Origin: JBDRAU01 sp043823315
GTDB taxonomy: Bacteria > Patescibacteriota > UBA1384 > DTJR01
Assembly: GCA_043823315.1 (NCBI GenBank)
Contig: JBDRAU010000060.1
Span: forward strand, 1-10,919
Length of the DNA: 10,919 nt
Reading direction: 5' to 3'
Each line of letters starts with the position of its first letter. Positions within the stretch are counted from its first letter, which is position 1. The translations under genes and the position numbers were made by a program. Below are positions 5,004-10,828 of the stretch, piece by piece. The notes beneath the pieces were generated by a model. That model was not told the DNA's origin. It was given only the letters and a program-made list of their open reading frames with translations, and did not search any database.

Positions 5004-5034
5004 AAAGAGAAAGCCCTCCAATCTCTGGAGGGCT
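5002..5034 (-). terminator. Terminator of the 46-aa gene
   Basis: AGCCCTCCA/TGGAGGGCT (5012-5020, 5026-5034) gives a 9-bp perfect stem with a 5-nt loop, followed on the minus strand by TTCTCTTT. It lies 21 nt past the stop of the small gene. Confidence 0.85.
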
Positions 5035-5055
5035 CGGGTCGGCAAAGTGCCGAAG

Positions 5056-5196
5056 TCAGCTTGGCGGGCTTGAGAAGAGGAGGCTGGCGATGCCCAGAGC
5101 GCACAGGATTGAAACGACGAGGATGAACACATTCCATCCTTGCTCATACTCGTCTTCTTCAACATCGCCTTTCAACACCCTGAACCTGACTTTCAC
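5056..5196 (-). CDS. 46-aa single-span membrane protein
   Basis: GTG start, TGA stop, 46 aa. A charged N-terminal half (begins MKVRFRVLKGDVEEDEYEQG) is followed by one strongly hydrophobic segment (about 21-41) and a short tail (SSPPS). AAAGGAG lies about 9 nt before the GTG. The gene has its own strong terminator at 5012-5034 and a possible AT-rich promoter at 5254-5283, so it is an independent transcription unit. Codon use is GC-richer than in the TPR and HNH genes on either side. No family is recognised. Confidence 0.6.
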   Translation of the reverse strand: MKVRFRVLKGDVEEDEYEQGWNVFILVVSILCALGIASLLFSSPPS

Positions 5197-5253
5197 GGGG
5201 GCTTTCTCCTTTGGTTGCGTCCCATGTGCACCGATTTGGTTGCTCGTATATTA

Positions 5254-5283
5254 ATATTAATATTTTCGAGCTCTAAAAATCAA
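5254..5283 (-). promoter_or_regulatory. Possible promoter of the 46-aa gene
   Basis: -35 TTGATT (5278-5283) and -10 TAATAT (5254-5259), 18 nt apart, in a very AT-rich stretch. The -10 could shift by several bases, because TAATAT is repeated. Confidence 0.35.
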
Positions 5284-5322
5284 GTATTCACAAAAAAAAG
5301 ACAGTTAAAAAACTTTTTTTGA

Positions 5323-5382
5323 TGTCATTGCGAGCTAATGCGAAGCAATCTAGATCGCCACGCCAGTAGGCTCGCGATGACA
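5323..5382. repeat. Palindromic repeat, TGTCAT family, copy 1
   Basis: TGTCATTGCGAGC (5323-5335) and GCTCGCGATGACA (5370-5382) are inverted copies with one mismatch. The interior GCGAAGCAATCTAG is characteristic of widespread bacterial intergenic palindromes. A half copy is at 1299-1327. An A9G7 run (5382-5397) separates it from the next copy. Confidence 0.85.
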
Positions 5383-5398
5383 AAAAAAAAGGGGGGGT

Positions 5399-5461
5399 TG
5401 TCATCGCGCGGTACTCCAATCTGCCTACCGGCGGGCAGGCGAGGATGACACCAGAGTGTCA
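5399..5461. repeat. Palindromic repeat, TGTCAT family, copy 2, plus small hairpin
   Basis: TGTCATCGCG (from 5399) and GCGAGGATGACA (to 5450) form the ends, with an internal CTGCC...GGCAG hairpin. TGACAC-caga-GTGTCA (5446-5461) overlaps its right end. Confidence 0.75.
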
Positions 5462-5483
5462 CTTTATGAACTTGCTAGCTCCG

Positions 5484-6116
5484 CTAGCCGCCAATCTCCG
5501 TCTCGAACCCGAATTGTTTGGCTTTGGCGAATTCGACTTTTGCCAGATCATTATTTTTGAGCTCTTGGTAAGTAAGTGAAAGAAGATAATGGGCCTGTCC
5601 GCAAATCGGGTCGATTGCGAGCGCTTTTTCAAATGCCTGCTTCGCCTCCTCGAATTTATTGGCGGAAAGCATCACATGTCCTTCGTTTATAAATCCATCA
5701 CGCCAAGCGGGGTCTTTTTCGGTTGCAAGCTTCGCCGCCGCTTCAGCTTTTTCGATGTCTTTCTCCTTAAGAAATTTTTGCGACAGCGTTACATACGATG
5801 TTGCGCTGTCGGCCAATTTACCAACCTCGCCTTTAATTTGATCGAGGTGATCCTGATATTCCTGCACTTGGGCTTGTTTTAGTTTCTCGTTTTTTTGCAG
5901 GGAATATTCGTAAAGCGACTTTATCCCCGTATAAGATAAAACTATCAAAGTGAAAACCCCCATAAATAAAGCAATCCCGCGGAAGGGGATTTTTTTGAAG
6001 TTAAGATTTTGGAGGAATGAGAAATTAATAGCAGGAAACGGAGTGCGGCTTTTGCGGTTTTGATTAAGTTCGGCCTTGAGCTGAGCCGAAAGGCGATATG
6101 ATTTTATATTTCCCAT
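5484..6116 (-). CDS. Membrane-anchored TPR-repeat protein
   Basis: 210 aa. Residues 1-46 are basic and cytoplasmic, 47-67 form one membrane span (GIALFMGVFTLIVLSYTGIK), and 70-100 are Lys/Gln/Glu-rich and probably coiled coil. Three tetratricopeptide-type helical repeats follow at about 104-137, 138-171 and 173-205; the second has the consensus spacing ANKFEEAKQAFEKALAIDP. TPRs bind partner proteins; the partner is unknown, and the domain is predicted outside the cytoplasm. Start ATG 6116; its ribosome-binding site GAGGG lies within a palindromic repeat (6120-6149). The stop codon lies within another palindrome, GCTAGCGGAGCTAGC (5474-5488). It follows valS by 51 bp and may be co-transcribed. 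Confidence 0.88.
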   Translation of the reverse strand: MGNIKSYRLSAQLKAELNQNRKSRTPFPAINFSFLQNLNFKKIPFRGIALFMGVFTLIVLSYTGIKSLYEYSLQKNEKLKQAQVQEYQDHLDQIKGEVGKLADSATSYVTLSQKFLKEKDIEKAEAAAKLATEKDPAWRDGFINEGHVMLSANKFEEAKQAFEKALAIDPICGQAHYLLSLTYQELKNNDLAKVEFAKAKQFGFETEIGG

Positions 6117-6119
6117 TTA

Positions 6120-6149
6120 TTTACCCTCAGGAGTTTCGGCTATGGAGGG
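6120..6149. repeat. CCCTCC...GAGGG palindromic repeat carrying a ribosome-binding site
   Basis: This 30-bp element begins CCCTCC and ends GAGGGTAAA on the minus strand. It shares both ends and length with the copy inside valS (7005-7034). If read in the same frame it would encode PSIAETPEGK, against PSYAKATEGK in valS. Its GAGGG is the best Shine-Dalgarno match for the TPR gene. Confidence 0.75.
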
Positions 6150-6167
6150 TCCCTACCTTAATGTTAT

Positions 6168-8870
6168 TTATTCTGGCCAGGACGCACTGATCAAAAGAAT
6201 GGAATCCTTATTTTCTTTGGGCAACTCTTGCCAACATGCTTCGGTAACAAACGGCATATATGGATGAAGCATCTTCAACACAGTCGTTAAAATTTTGGTA
6301 AGTTTCAACAGTGACGCCTGTTTCTCATTCTCGTCTTCGCAGTACAGGCGCTCTTTCTCTCGCTCTATAATTTTATCAGCAAACTCATGCCATGTGTAGT
6401 CGTATAGAAACTCTCCAGCTTGGGAAAATTTTAATTCACCCAGAAGCTTAGTTATCTGGTTTACGAGGTCATCTAATTTTGCCAAGTCTTCTGTGTCTTG
6501 CTTTGTCATCCTCGAATCGGAAGCGGTGCGCTCCGCTATCGGGGATCTAGATTCCGGGTCTGCGCCCGGAATGACACATTTTTTTGAACTTTCGAGGTTT
6601 GTTATTACAAACCGACTAATATTCCAAATCTTGTTTGAAAAGTTTCTATAGCCTCTAATTTTACTCTCGCCGAGGGCTACGTCATTGCCCGGCGTTGAGC
6701 CGACGATCAGCGAATACCTTAGGGCATCGGCGCCAAACTTGTCGATAATATCAATCGGATCGATAACATTGCCAAGAGATTTGGACATTTTGCGGTTTTT
6801 TTCATCGCGAACAAGCCCGTGCAAATAAACCGTTTTAAAAGGTGCTTTGCCGGTCAGTTCCAGACTCATCATAATCATTCGCGCGACCCAAAAAAACAGA
6901 ATATCATAGCCCGTTTCTAAAACGGTAGTAGGAAAAAAGTAGCTATAATCACAATTGGTGATTCCTGGGGCGTATTTAAGACCAAGTGATTTGCACTCGT
7001 CAGTTTTACCCTCCGTAGCTTTAGCGTAGGAGGGCCCCACTGCGCCAAGGCTATGAGGGGCCTCGGGCTTCGTTTCACTCGCCCTCGGCCAACCTAGCGT
7101 CGAAAACGGCCACAGTCCTGACGAGAACCAAGTATCGAGGACGTCCTCGTCTTGAACCCAACCTTCGCCTGTGGGTGCTTCTTTACCAACATAGATCTCT
7201 GGTGAGCCATCAGCTTTCAGGGGCCAGCTTTCAGCAAATTCAATATCTATTTTTTTAAATTTTTCCTTAGGCACAAACTCATAACCGTAAATCCAAGCGT
7301 CGGAATCGGGTGTTATTATTTTGTCGGGATTAAATTTTTTAAAAGCATCAATTAGCTCATCCAACTTTTCATAAACTGCCCCATGTGCCTTATCCTGAAG
7401 CGGCATATCTTTAACTTTTCTTTTTTCGCTCTTATTTATAACTCCATAGCCAAAGATTTCATCACTTCCGGAATTTTCAAAATAGACCCTGTCTCCAACA
7501 GAGAGCTCGTGATCGCGAACCCGCCAAGTCTGCGTCTTACTCTCAAAAACCTGCGGGACAACTGTATCTGCAAACCCCATACTTTTAACTGCTTCCCTTG
7601 CTGACGGCTGATCGCTGACGGCTGATTTCTTGTACCAAACAGGGATCTGGTGTCCCCACCAAAGTTGTCTCGAAATACACCAGTCGCGGATGTTGTCGAG
7701 CCAGTGAAAATAAATTTTTTCAAATCTTTTCGGGATGATTTCGATCTCGCCGGACTCGACTACCTTCTTGGCCTTTTCTGCCAGCGGTTTCATTTTGACA
7801 AACCATTGCAGGGAAGGCAACGGCTCAATTGAGCCGTTGCACCTGTAACAGATGCTTAGATTGTTTTCAAATTCTTCTTCTTTCTCGAGTAGTCCATCTT
7901 TTTTCAAATACTCAACCAGTTTTTTCCTTGCCTCAAGAACCTTTAAGCCGTCATATTTCTCATTAGTATTGGTGATTCGTCCACGCTCGTTAATTATTTT
8001 AATTTTTTTAAGGTCATATTGTTCAGCGAGCCGCCAATCGGCCATCGAGTGAGAAGGCGTAACACCAACCGCGCCGGTTCCAAAATCCTTGTCGATTGTC
8101 CTATCGGCGATCACTTTGATTTTGCGCTTTATGCCATCGAGATTGACTTCAAATTCCTGCCCTACGTATTTCTCGTGGCGTTTGTCCGCGGTATTGACGG
8201 CGACAGCGGTATCGCCGAGCTTGGTTTCGGGGCGGGTGGTCGCAATCGTGATTGGAAAATCCTTGTCGTATTTAAAATAATAAAGTTTGGCCTTTTGCTC
8301 TGTATGCTCAACCTCATCGTCAGAAATAGCCGTTCCGCATTTCGGGCACCAATTGACGATATATTCGCCCCGATAAATCAGTCCTTTTTCGTAAAATTTT
8401 ACAAATGCTTCGTTGACTGCGAGGGTTAAACCCTCGTCGAGGGTGAATCTCTCCCTTGTCCAGTCGCACGAAGCCCCGATTTTTCGAATTTGCGAAGTAA
8501 TTGTCGAGCCGTATTCCTCTTTCCATTTCCAAACTTCCTCAACGAATTTTTCGCGTCCGAGGTCGTGGCGGTTGATGTCGCGCTTTCGAAGCGCTTTATC
8601 AACGACGCTTTGAGTAGCAATGCCGGCGTGGTCGGTACCGGGGATCCAAAGGGATGGTTCGCCTTTCATGCGATGATAGCGGATCATGATGTCTTCAAGT
8701 GTTACATACATTCCATGACCAATGTGAAGTTTGCCGGTTACGCTGGCTGGAGGCATTGAGATTACAAACGGCTGCTTACCTTCTTGGATCTTGGGCGTGA
8801 ACGCACCGCTTGCTTCCCATTTTTTATAAATTTCATCCTCGAATTGTTTATGGTTGTAGGCCTTTTCCAT
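6168..8870 (-). CDS. valS: Valyl-tRNA synthetase with inserted ASCH-like domain and repeats
   Basis: 900 aa class I synthetase that charges tRNA-Val. Landmarks: HIGH (49-52), GTDHAGIATQ (78-87), NWCPKCGTAISDDEVEH (173-189), the editing domain starting near TTRPETKLGD (211-220), DWCISRQLWWGHQIPVWY (396-413), DVLDTWFSS (576-584), KMSKS (694-698), and an anticodon-binding domain (about 791-900). Three regions are extra. Residues 414-558 begin with a repeat-encoded AVSDQPSA and hold an ASCH/PUA-like domain (about 440-533). Residues 596-640 are largely encoded by palindromic repeats, including PSYAKATEGK (613-622). Residues 765-790 are encoded by a TGTCAT-type palindrome. The protein stops soon after the SWPE motif, so it lacks the roughly 190 C-terminal residues, with coiled-coil arm, of the Thermus enzyme. 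No Shine-Dalgarno precedes ATG 8870; TAAAAT lies about 9 nt before it, so translation may be leaderless. Confidence 0.96.
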   Translation of the reverse strand: MEKAYNHKQFEDEIYKKWEASGAFTPKIQEGKQPFVISMPPASVTGKLHIGHGMYVTLEDIMIRYHRMKGEPSLWIPGTDHAGIATQSVVDKALRKRDINRHDLGREKFVEEVWKWKEEYGSTITSQIRKIGASCDWTRERFTLDEGLTLAVNEAFVKFYEKGLIYRGEYIVNWCPKCGTAISDDEVEHTEQKAKLYYFKYDKDFPITIATTRPETKLGDTAVAVNTADKRHEKYVGQEFEVNLDGIKRKIKVIADRTIDKDFGTGAVGVTPSHSMADWRLAEQYDLKKIKIINERGRITNTNEKYDGLKVLEARKKLVEYLKKDGLLEKEEEFENNLSICYRCNGSIEPLPSLQWFVKMKPLAEKAKKVVESGEIEIIPKRFEKIYFHWLDNIRDWCISRQLWWGHQIPVWYKKSAVSDQPSAREAVKSMGFADTVVPQVFESKTQTWRVRDHELSVGDRVYFENSGSDEIFGYGVINKSEKRKVKDMPLQDKAHGAVYEKLDELIDAFKKFNPDKIITPDSDAWIYGYEFVPKEKFKKIDIEFAESWPLKADGSPEIYVGKEAPTGEGWVQDEDVLDTWFSSGLWPFSTLGWPRASETKPEAPHSLGAVGPSYAKATEGKTDECKSLGLKYAPGITNCDYSYFFPTTVLETGYDILFFWVARMIMMSLELTGKAPFKTVYLHGLVRDEKNRKMSKSLGNVIDPIDIIDKFGADALRYSLIVGSTPGNDVALGESKIRGYRNFSNKIWNISRFVITNLESSKKCVIPGADPESRSPIAERTASDSRMTKQDTEDLAKLDDLVNQITKLLGELKFSQAGEFLYDYTWHEFADKIIEREKERLYCEDENEKQASLLKLTKILTTVLKMLHPYMPFVTEACWQELPKENKDSILLISASWPE
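6504..6576. repeat. TGTCAT-family palindromic repeat inside valS
   Basis: TGTCAT (6504-6509) and ATGACA (6571-6576) bound a 73-bp element. Internal hairpins include CCGGG-tctgcg-CCCGG. It is read as valS residues 765-790, between the catalytic core and the anticodon-binding domain, where other ValRS proteins have only a short linker. Confidence 0.8.
7005..7087. repeat. Tandem palindromic repeats inside valS
   Basis: 7005-7034 is the CCCTCC/GGAGGG element encoding PSYAKATEGK. Next to it GCCCC/GGGGC (about 7033-7061) encloses a related hairpin sharing CTATGAGGGG with the element at 6120-6149. A further GGGC/GCCC hairpin lies at about 7065-7084. All are read in frame as residues 596-622. Confidence 0.7.
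7600..7626. repeat. Tandem 13-bp direct repeat inside valS
   Basis: GCTGACGGCTGAT occurs at 7600-7612 and 7614-7626, one base apart. It encodes the AVSDQPSA stretch (417-424) at the N-terminal edge of the ASCH-like insertion. Confidence 0.8.
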
Positions 8871-8879
8871 AGTAATGTA

Positions 8880-8935
8880 ATTTTAAATTTTAAGTTCTAA
8901 ATTCTAAAATAAATTCAAAATTCAAAACTTAAAAC
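8880..8935. repeat. AT-rich flank A of the four-helix-bundle gene
   Basis: The stretch is composed of TTCTAAATTCTAAA and TTCAAAATTCAAAA steps. The core 8895-8932 closely matches 9418-9456 (A'). It is also partly the inverse of flank B (shared TTTTAAGTTCTAA). It provides the upstream DNA of valS. Confidence 0.7.
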
Positions 8936-9310
8936 CTATTTGTTTTCAATTTTCAAACTTGATTTCTTCTGGATCGTTGCGAAGATCATTATAAGCTGAC
9001 GACATTCTTCTTGCAATGGTTTAACTTGTAATTTGTTGTCCTGATAATATCTTACGAACATTCTCAACCAATGCCTTGTTTCCTGCGATTCTTTTTTACA
9101 AATAGAAATTTTATTACTAAAGTCTCGTCTTGAACTAGCCCCGTTTGCCTCGGAGTAATTTGCTCCCATTGAAGTTGCAGATTTAATCAATTGCTTAATG
9201 ATCGGTTCGGAAATTATTGTTATCTTGACGCTTTTACAAAGATCAATTACACTTTCCCCGAATTTTTCCACTCGTTCTTCAAGGTCGTATTTTTTTGTTA
9301 TTTCTGGCAT
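8936..9310 (-). CDS. Four-helix-bundle protein (23S IVS/S23, bAvd-like family)
   Basis: 124 aa, all alpha-helical by composition. The diagnostic core is SATSMGANYSEANGASSRRD followed by FSNKISICKKESQETRHWLRM (about residues 47-87), which matches the family of small proteins encoded in intervening sequences of 23S rRNA genes (TIGR02436) and related to the Avd accessory protein of diversity-generating retroelements. Basic helices suggest nucleic-acid or reverse-transcriptase binding; no catalytic residues are known. Here the gene is not in an rRNA and no reverse transcriptase is visible in the window. It starts at ATG 9310 with no Shine-Dalgarno site and ends at the edge of flank A. AT-rich repeats A and B border it on both sides, as expected of a mobile or repeat-borne gene. 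Its last residues (LKIENK) run into the AT-rich repeat. Confidence 0.9.
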   Translation of the reverse strand: MPEITKKYDLEERVEKFGESVIDLCKSVKITIISEPIIKQLIKSATSMGANYSEANGASSRRDFSNKISICKKESQETRHWLRMFVRYYQDNKLQVKPLQEECRQLIMIFATIQKKSSLKIENK

Positions 9311-9372
9311 TTAAAATTATTTTAAAATTTAAAACTTAGAACTTAAAATTCCTATCTCTATTTTAGCGAATT
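9311..9372. repeat. AT-rich flank B of the four-helix-bundle gene
   Basis: The 62-bp repeat starts directly before the ATG of the four-helix-bundle gene. It is repeated almost identically at 9518-9578 (B'). It contains AACTTAGAACTTAAAATTC and a TATCTCTATTTTAGC end. Confidence 0.8.
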
Positions 9373-9417
9373 TTCAGGGGAAAACAAGGACAGGTAAAAA
9401 CAATTCTAAATTTAAAA

Positions 9418-9578
9418 TTCTAAATTCTAGAATAAATCTCAAAACTCAAAATTTAATTATGATTATGGATTAGGTTTTTGTTCCACCCAAAAACCGCAAA
9501 TCTTTGAAATTATGATTTTAAAATTATTTTAAAATTTAGAACTTAGAACTTAAAATTCTATCTTTATTTTGCTAATTA
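9418..9578. repeat. Gene-less copy of the repeat pair (A'-B')
   Basis: A' (9418-9456) matches flank A and B' (9518-9578) matches flank B, in the same order and orientation. Only 61 bp lie between them in place of the four-helix-bundle gene. No ORF is found here. The 9311-9603 interval therefore consists mainly of B, a 45-bp spacer, A' and B'. Confidence 0.7.
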
Positions 9579-9596
9579 CCGAAAAAACTTTACAAT
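9569..9596 (+). promoter_or_regulatory. Promoter of the glycosyltransferase
   Basis: -35 TTGCTA (9569-9574), 16 nt, -10 TACAAT (9591-9596). The predicted start falls at about 9603-9604, on the ATG, and no Shine-Dalgarno is present, so translation is probably leaderless. The -35 lies in the end of repeat B'. Confidence 0.55.
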
Positions 9597-9603
9597 TAAG
9601 CTA

Positions 9604-10824
9604 ATGCGCATTGCGATTTTTACAAATACATATTTGCCGACCCAAAACGGAGTGGCAATTTCGACAGCTAACCTGCGGGAAGGGCTCATAAAGCTTGGGC
9701 ATGAGCCGTTCGTCTTTGCTCCGCTTGTAGTGGGGACTGACTCAAAAGACGAAAAAAATATTTTCCGCTATCCCGCTTTTAACGTTCGCTCGATTGCAAA
9801 TTATCCGATCGCCCTGCCGATTTCGCCAGAAATTTCTAAAGTACTCAAAGAGGCAAAATTTGATCTTGTCCACACAGAACATCCTTGGTGGGTTGGGGAA
9901 TGGGGGCTTGATTATGCCCGAAAAAGCAATTTGCCGATTATTACAACCGTTCATACGAGATATGACATATATGCAAAACTCATTCCTTTGCCGCAAGAGC
10001 TTTTAATTTCAACACTCAAAAATAAGCTCGAGGAATATCTGGGTTCTGTCGATTTGATTACCACGCCAGGCGGGGGATCAAAAGAAAGATTGTTAAAAGA
10101 GGGCGTGAAGACGCCAATTGAGGTCGTTTCCAATCCGACTGACTTATCTGATTTTTGGTCAGCTAAAGCAGACAAGATACGAAAAAAATTTGGATTAAAA
10201 AGCGGCGATATTTTAATCGGTTATGTAGGCCGTCTTTCGGAAGAAAAAAATATTCAAACTTTACTTGCAACCGTCGAAATCATTTTAAAAAACAAACCGA
10301 ATGTTAAGATGGTCTTAATCGGCGACGGGCCGGACCGAGAAGAGCTCGAAAAGCGAGCTTCGGAAATTTCAAAAGATCGTATAATTTTTACTGGCAATGT
10401 TCCTCATAAAGAAATTCCCTTTTATGACGCGGCGCTGGATACTTTTGTCTCGGCGAGCAAGTCGGAGATTCAGCCGATGACCTTTGCCGAAGCGATGGCG
10501 ACCGGTACGCCGATAGTTGTTTTCGATGTTGCTGGTTGCAACGATATGGTCCAAGATAAAGAAAATGGCCGGCTTGTGGCTACTAAAGAAGGCAGTAAAG
10601 GGCTGGCTCAAGCAGTTATAGATCTCATTTCAGATAAAGACGAGCTTTCCGATATGGGCAAACGGGCCAAAAAATGGGCAACCCGTTACGAACAAGAAAA
10701 CGCCACGCGCGATATGCTGAAAGCCTACAAACTTGCGATCTCACTTCATAAAAAAACGTCCCGAGCTAGCGAGGGACACCAACAATTAAAAATTAAAAAT
10801 TGTAAATTAAAAATTCGCCGATAG
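9604..10824 (+). CDS. GT4-family glycosyltransferase (diacylglycerol glucosyltransferase-like)
   Basis: 406 aa GT-B enzyme that transfers a sugar from a nucleotide-sugar donor. The N-terminal domain opens with MRIAIFTNTYLPTQNGVA, the glycine-containing first loop, and has the acceptor-side HTRYDIYAKLIP motif. The donor domain begins with VGRLSEEKN (208-216), continues with LIGDGPDREEL, and has the EX7E motif: Glu288 and Glu296 in EIQPMTFAEAMATGTPIV. This pattern is nearest to 1,2-diacylglycerol 3-glucosyltransferases and mannosyltransferases that build membrane glycolipids; exact substrates are not certain. The last 24 or so residues (SRASEGHQQ and LKIKNCKLKIRR) are encoded by palindromic and AT-rich repeats and probably are not part of the fold. 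The gene converges on the trpS-like gene, with stops 4 bp apart. Confidence 0.93.
   Translation: MRIAIFTNTYLPTQNGVAISTANLREGLIKLGHEPFVFAPLVVGTDSKDEKNIFRYPAFNVRSIANYPIALPISPEISKVLKEAKFDLVHTEHPWWVGEWGLDYARKSNLPIITTVHTRYDIYAKLIPLPQELLISTLKNKLEEYLGSVDLITTPGGGSKERLLKEGVKTPIEVVSNPTDLSDFWSAKADKIRKKFGLKSGDILIGYVGRLSEEKNIQTLLATVEIILKNKPNVKMVLIGDGPDREELEKRASEISKDRIIFTGNVPHKEIPFYDAALDTFVSASKSEIQPMTFAEAMATGTPIVVFDVAGCNDMVQDKENGRLVATKEGSKGLAQAVIDLISDKDELSDMGKRAKKWATRYEQENATRDMLKAYKLAISLHKKTSRASEGHQQLKIKNCKLKIRR
10758..10823. repeat. Repeat-derived 3' end of the glycosyltransferase gene
   Basis: GTCCC/GGGAC (10758-10762, 10773-10777) forms a hairpin around GAGCTAGCGA. An AT-rich run with three ATTAAAAATT-like steps follows (about 10784-10815). 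CGCC-gata-GGCG (about 10816-10827) is a last hairpin, and the TAG stop codon is formed inside it. Confidence 0.7.
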
Positions 10825-10828
10825 GCGG

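Noticed and set aside
4803..5165. Overlapping minus-strand ORFs of 120 and 86 codons
   Set aside because: They cross a strong terminator and the inverted-repeat element in frames other than the 46-aa gene, which has the better start and ribosome-binding site.
5382..5397. A9G7 homopolymer run as a phase-variation switch
   Set aside because: It lies between two palindromic repeats and not in or directly before a gene.
7383..8759. Several ORFs of 60-136 codons on the plus strand and in other minus frames
   Set aside because: All are shadows of valS, which has unbroken family motifs in its own frame.
8880..9578. CRISPR-like appearance of the AT-rich repeats
   Set aside because: Repeats are few, irregularly spaced and imperfect, with no equal-length spacers and no cas gene.
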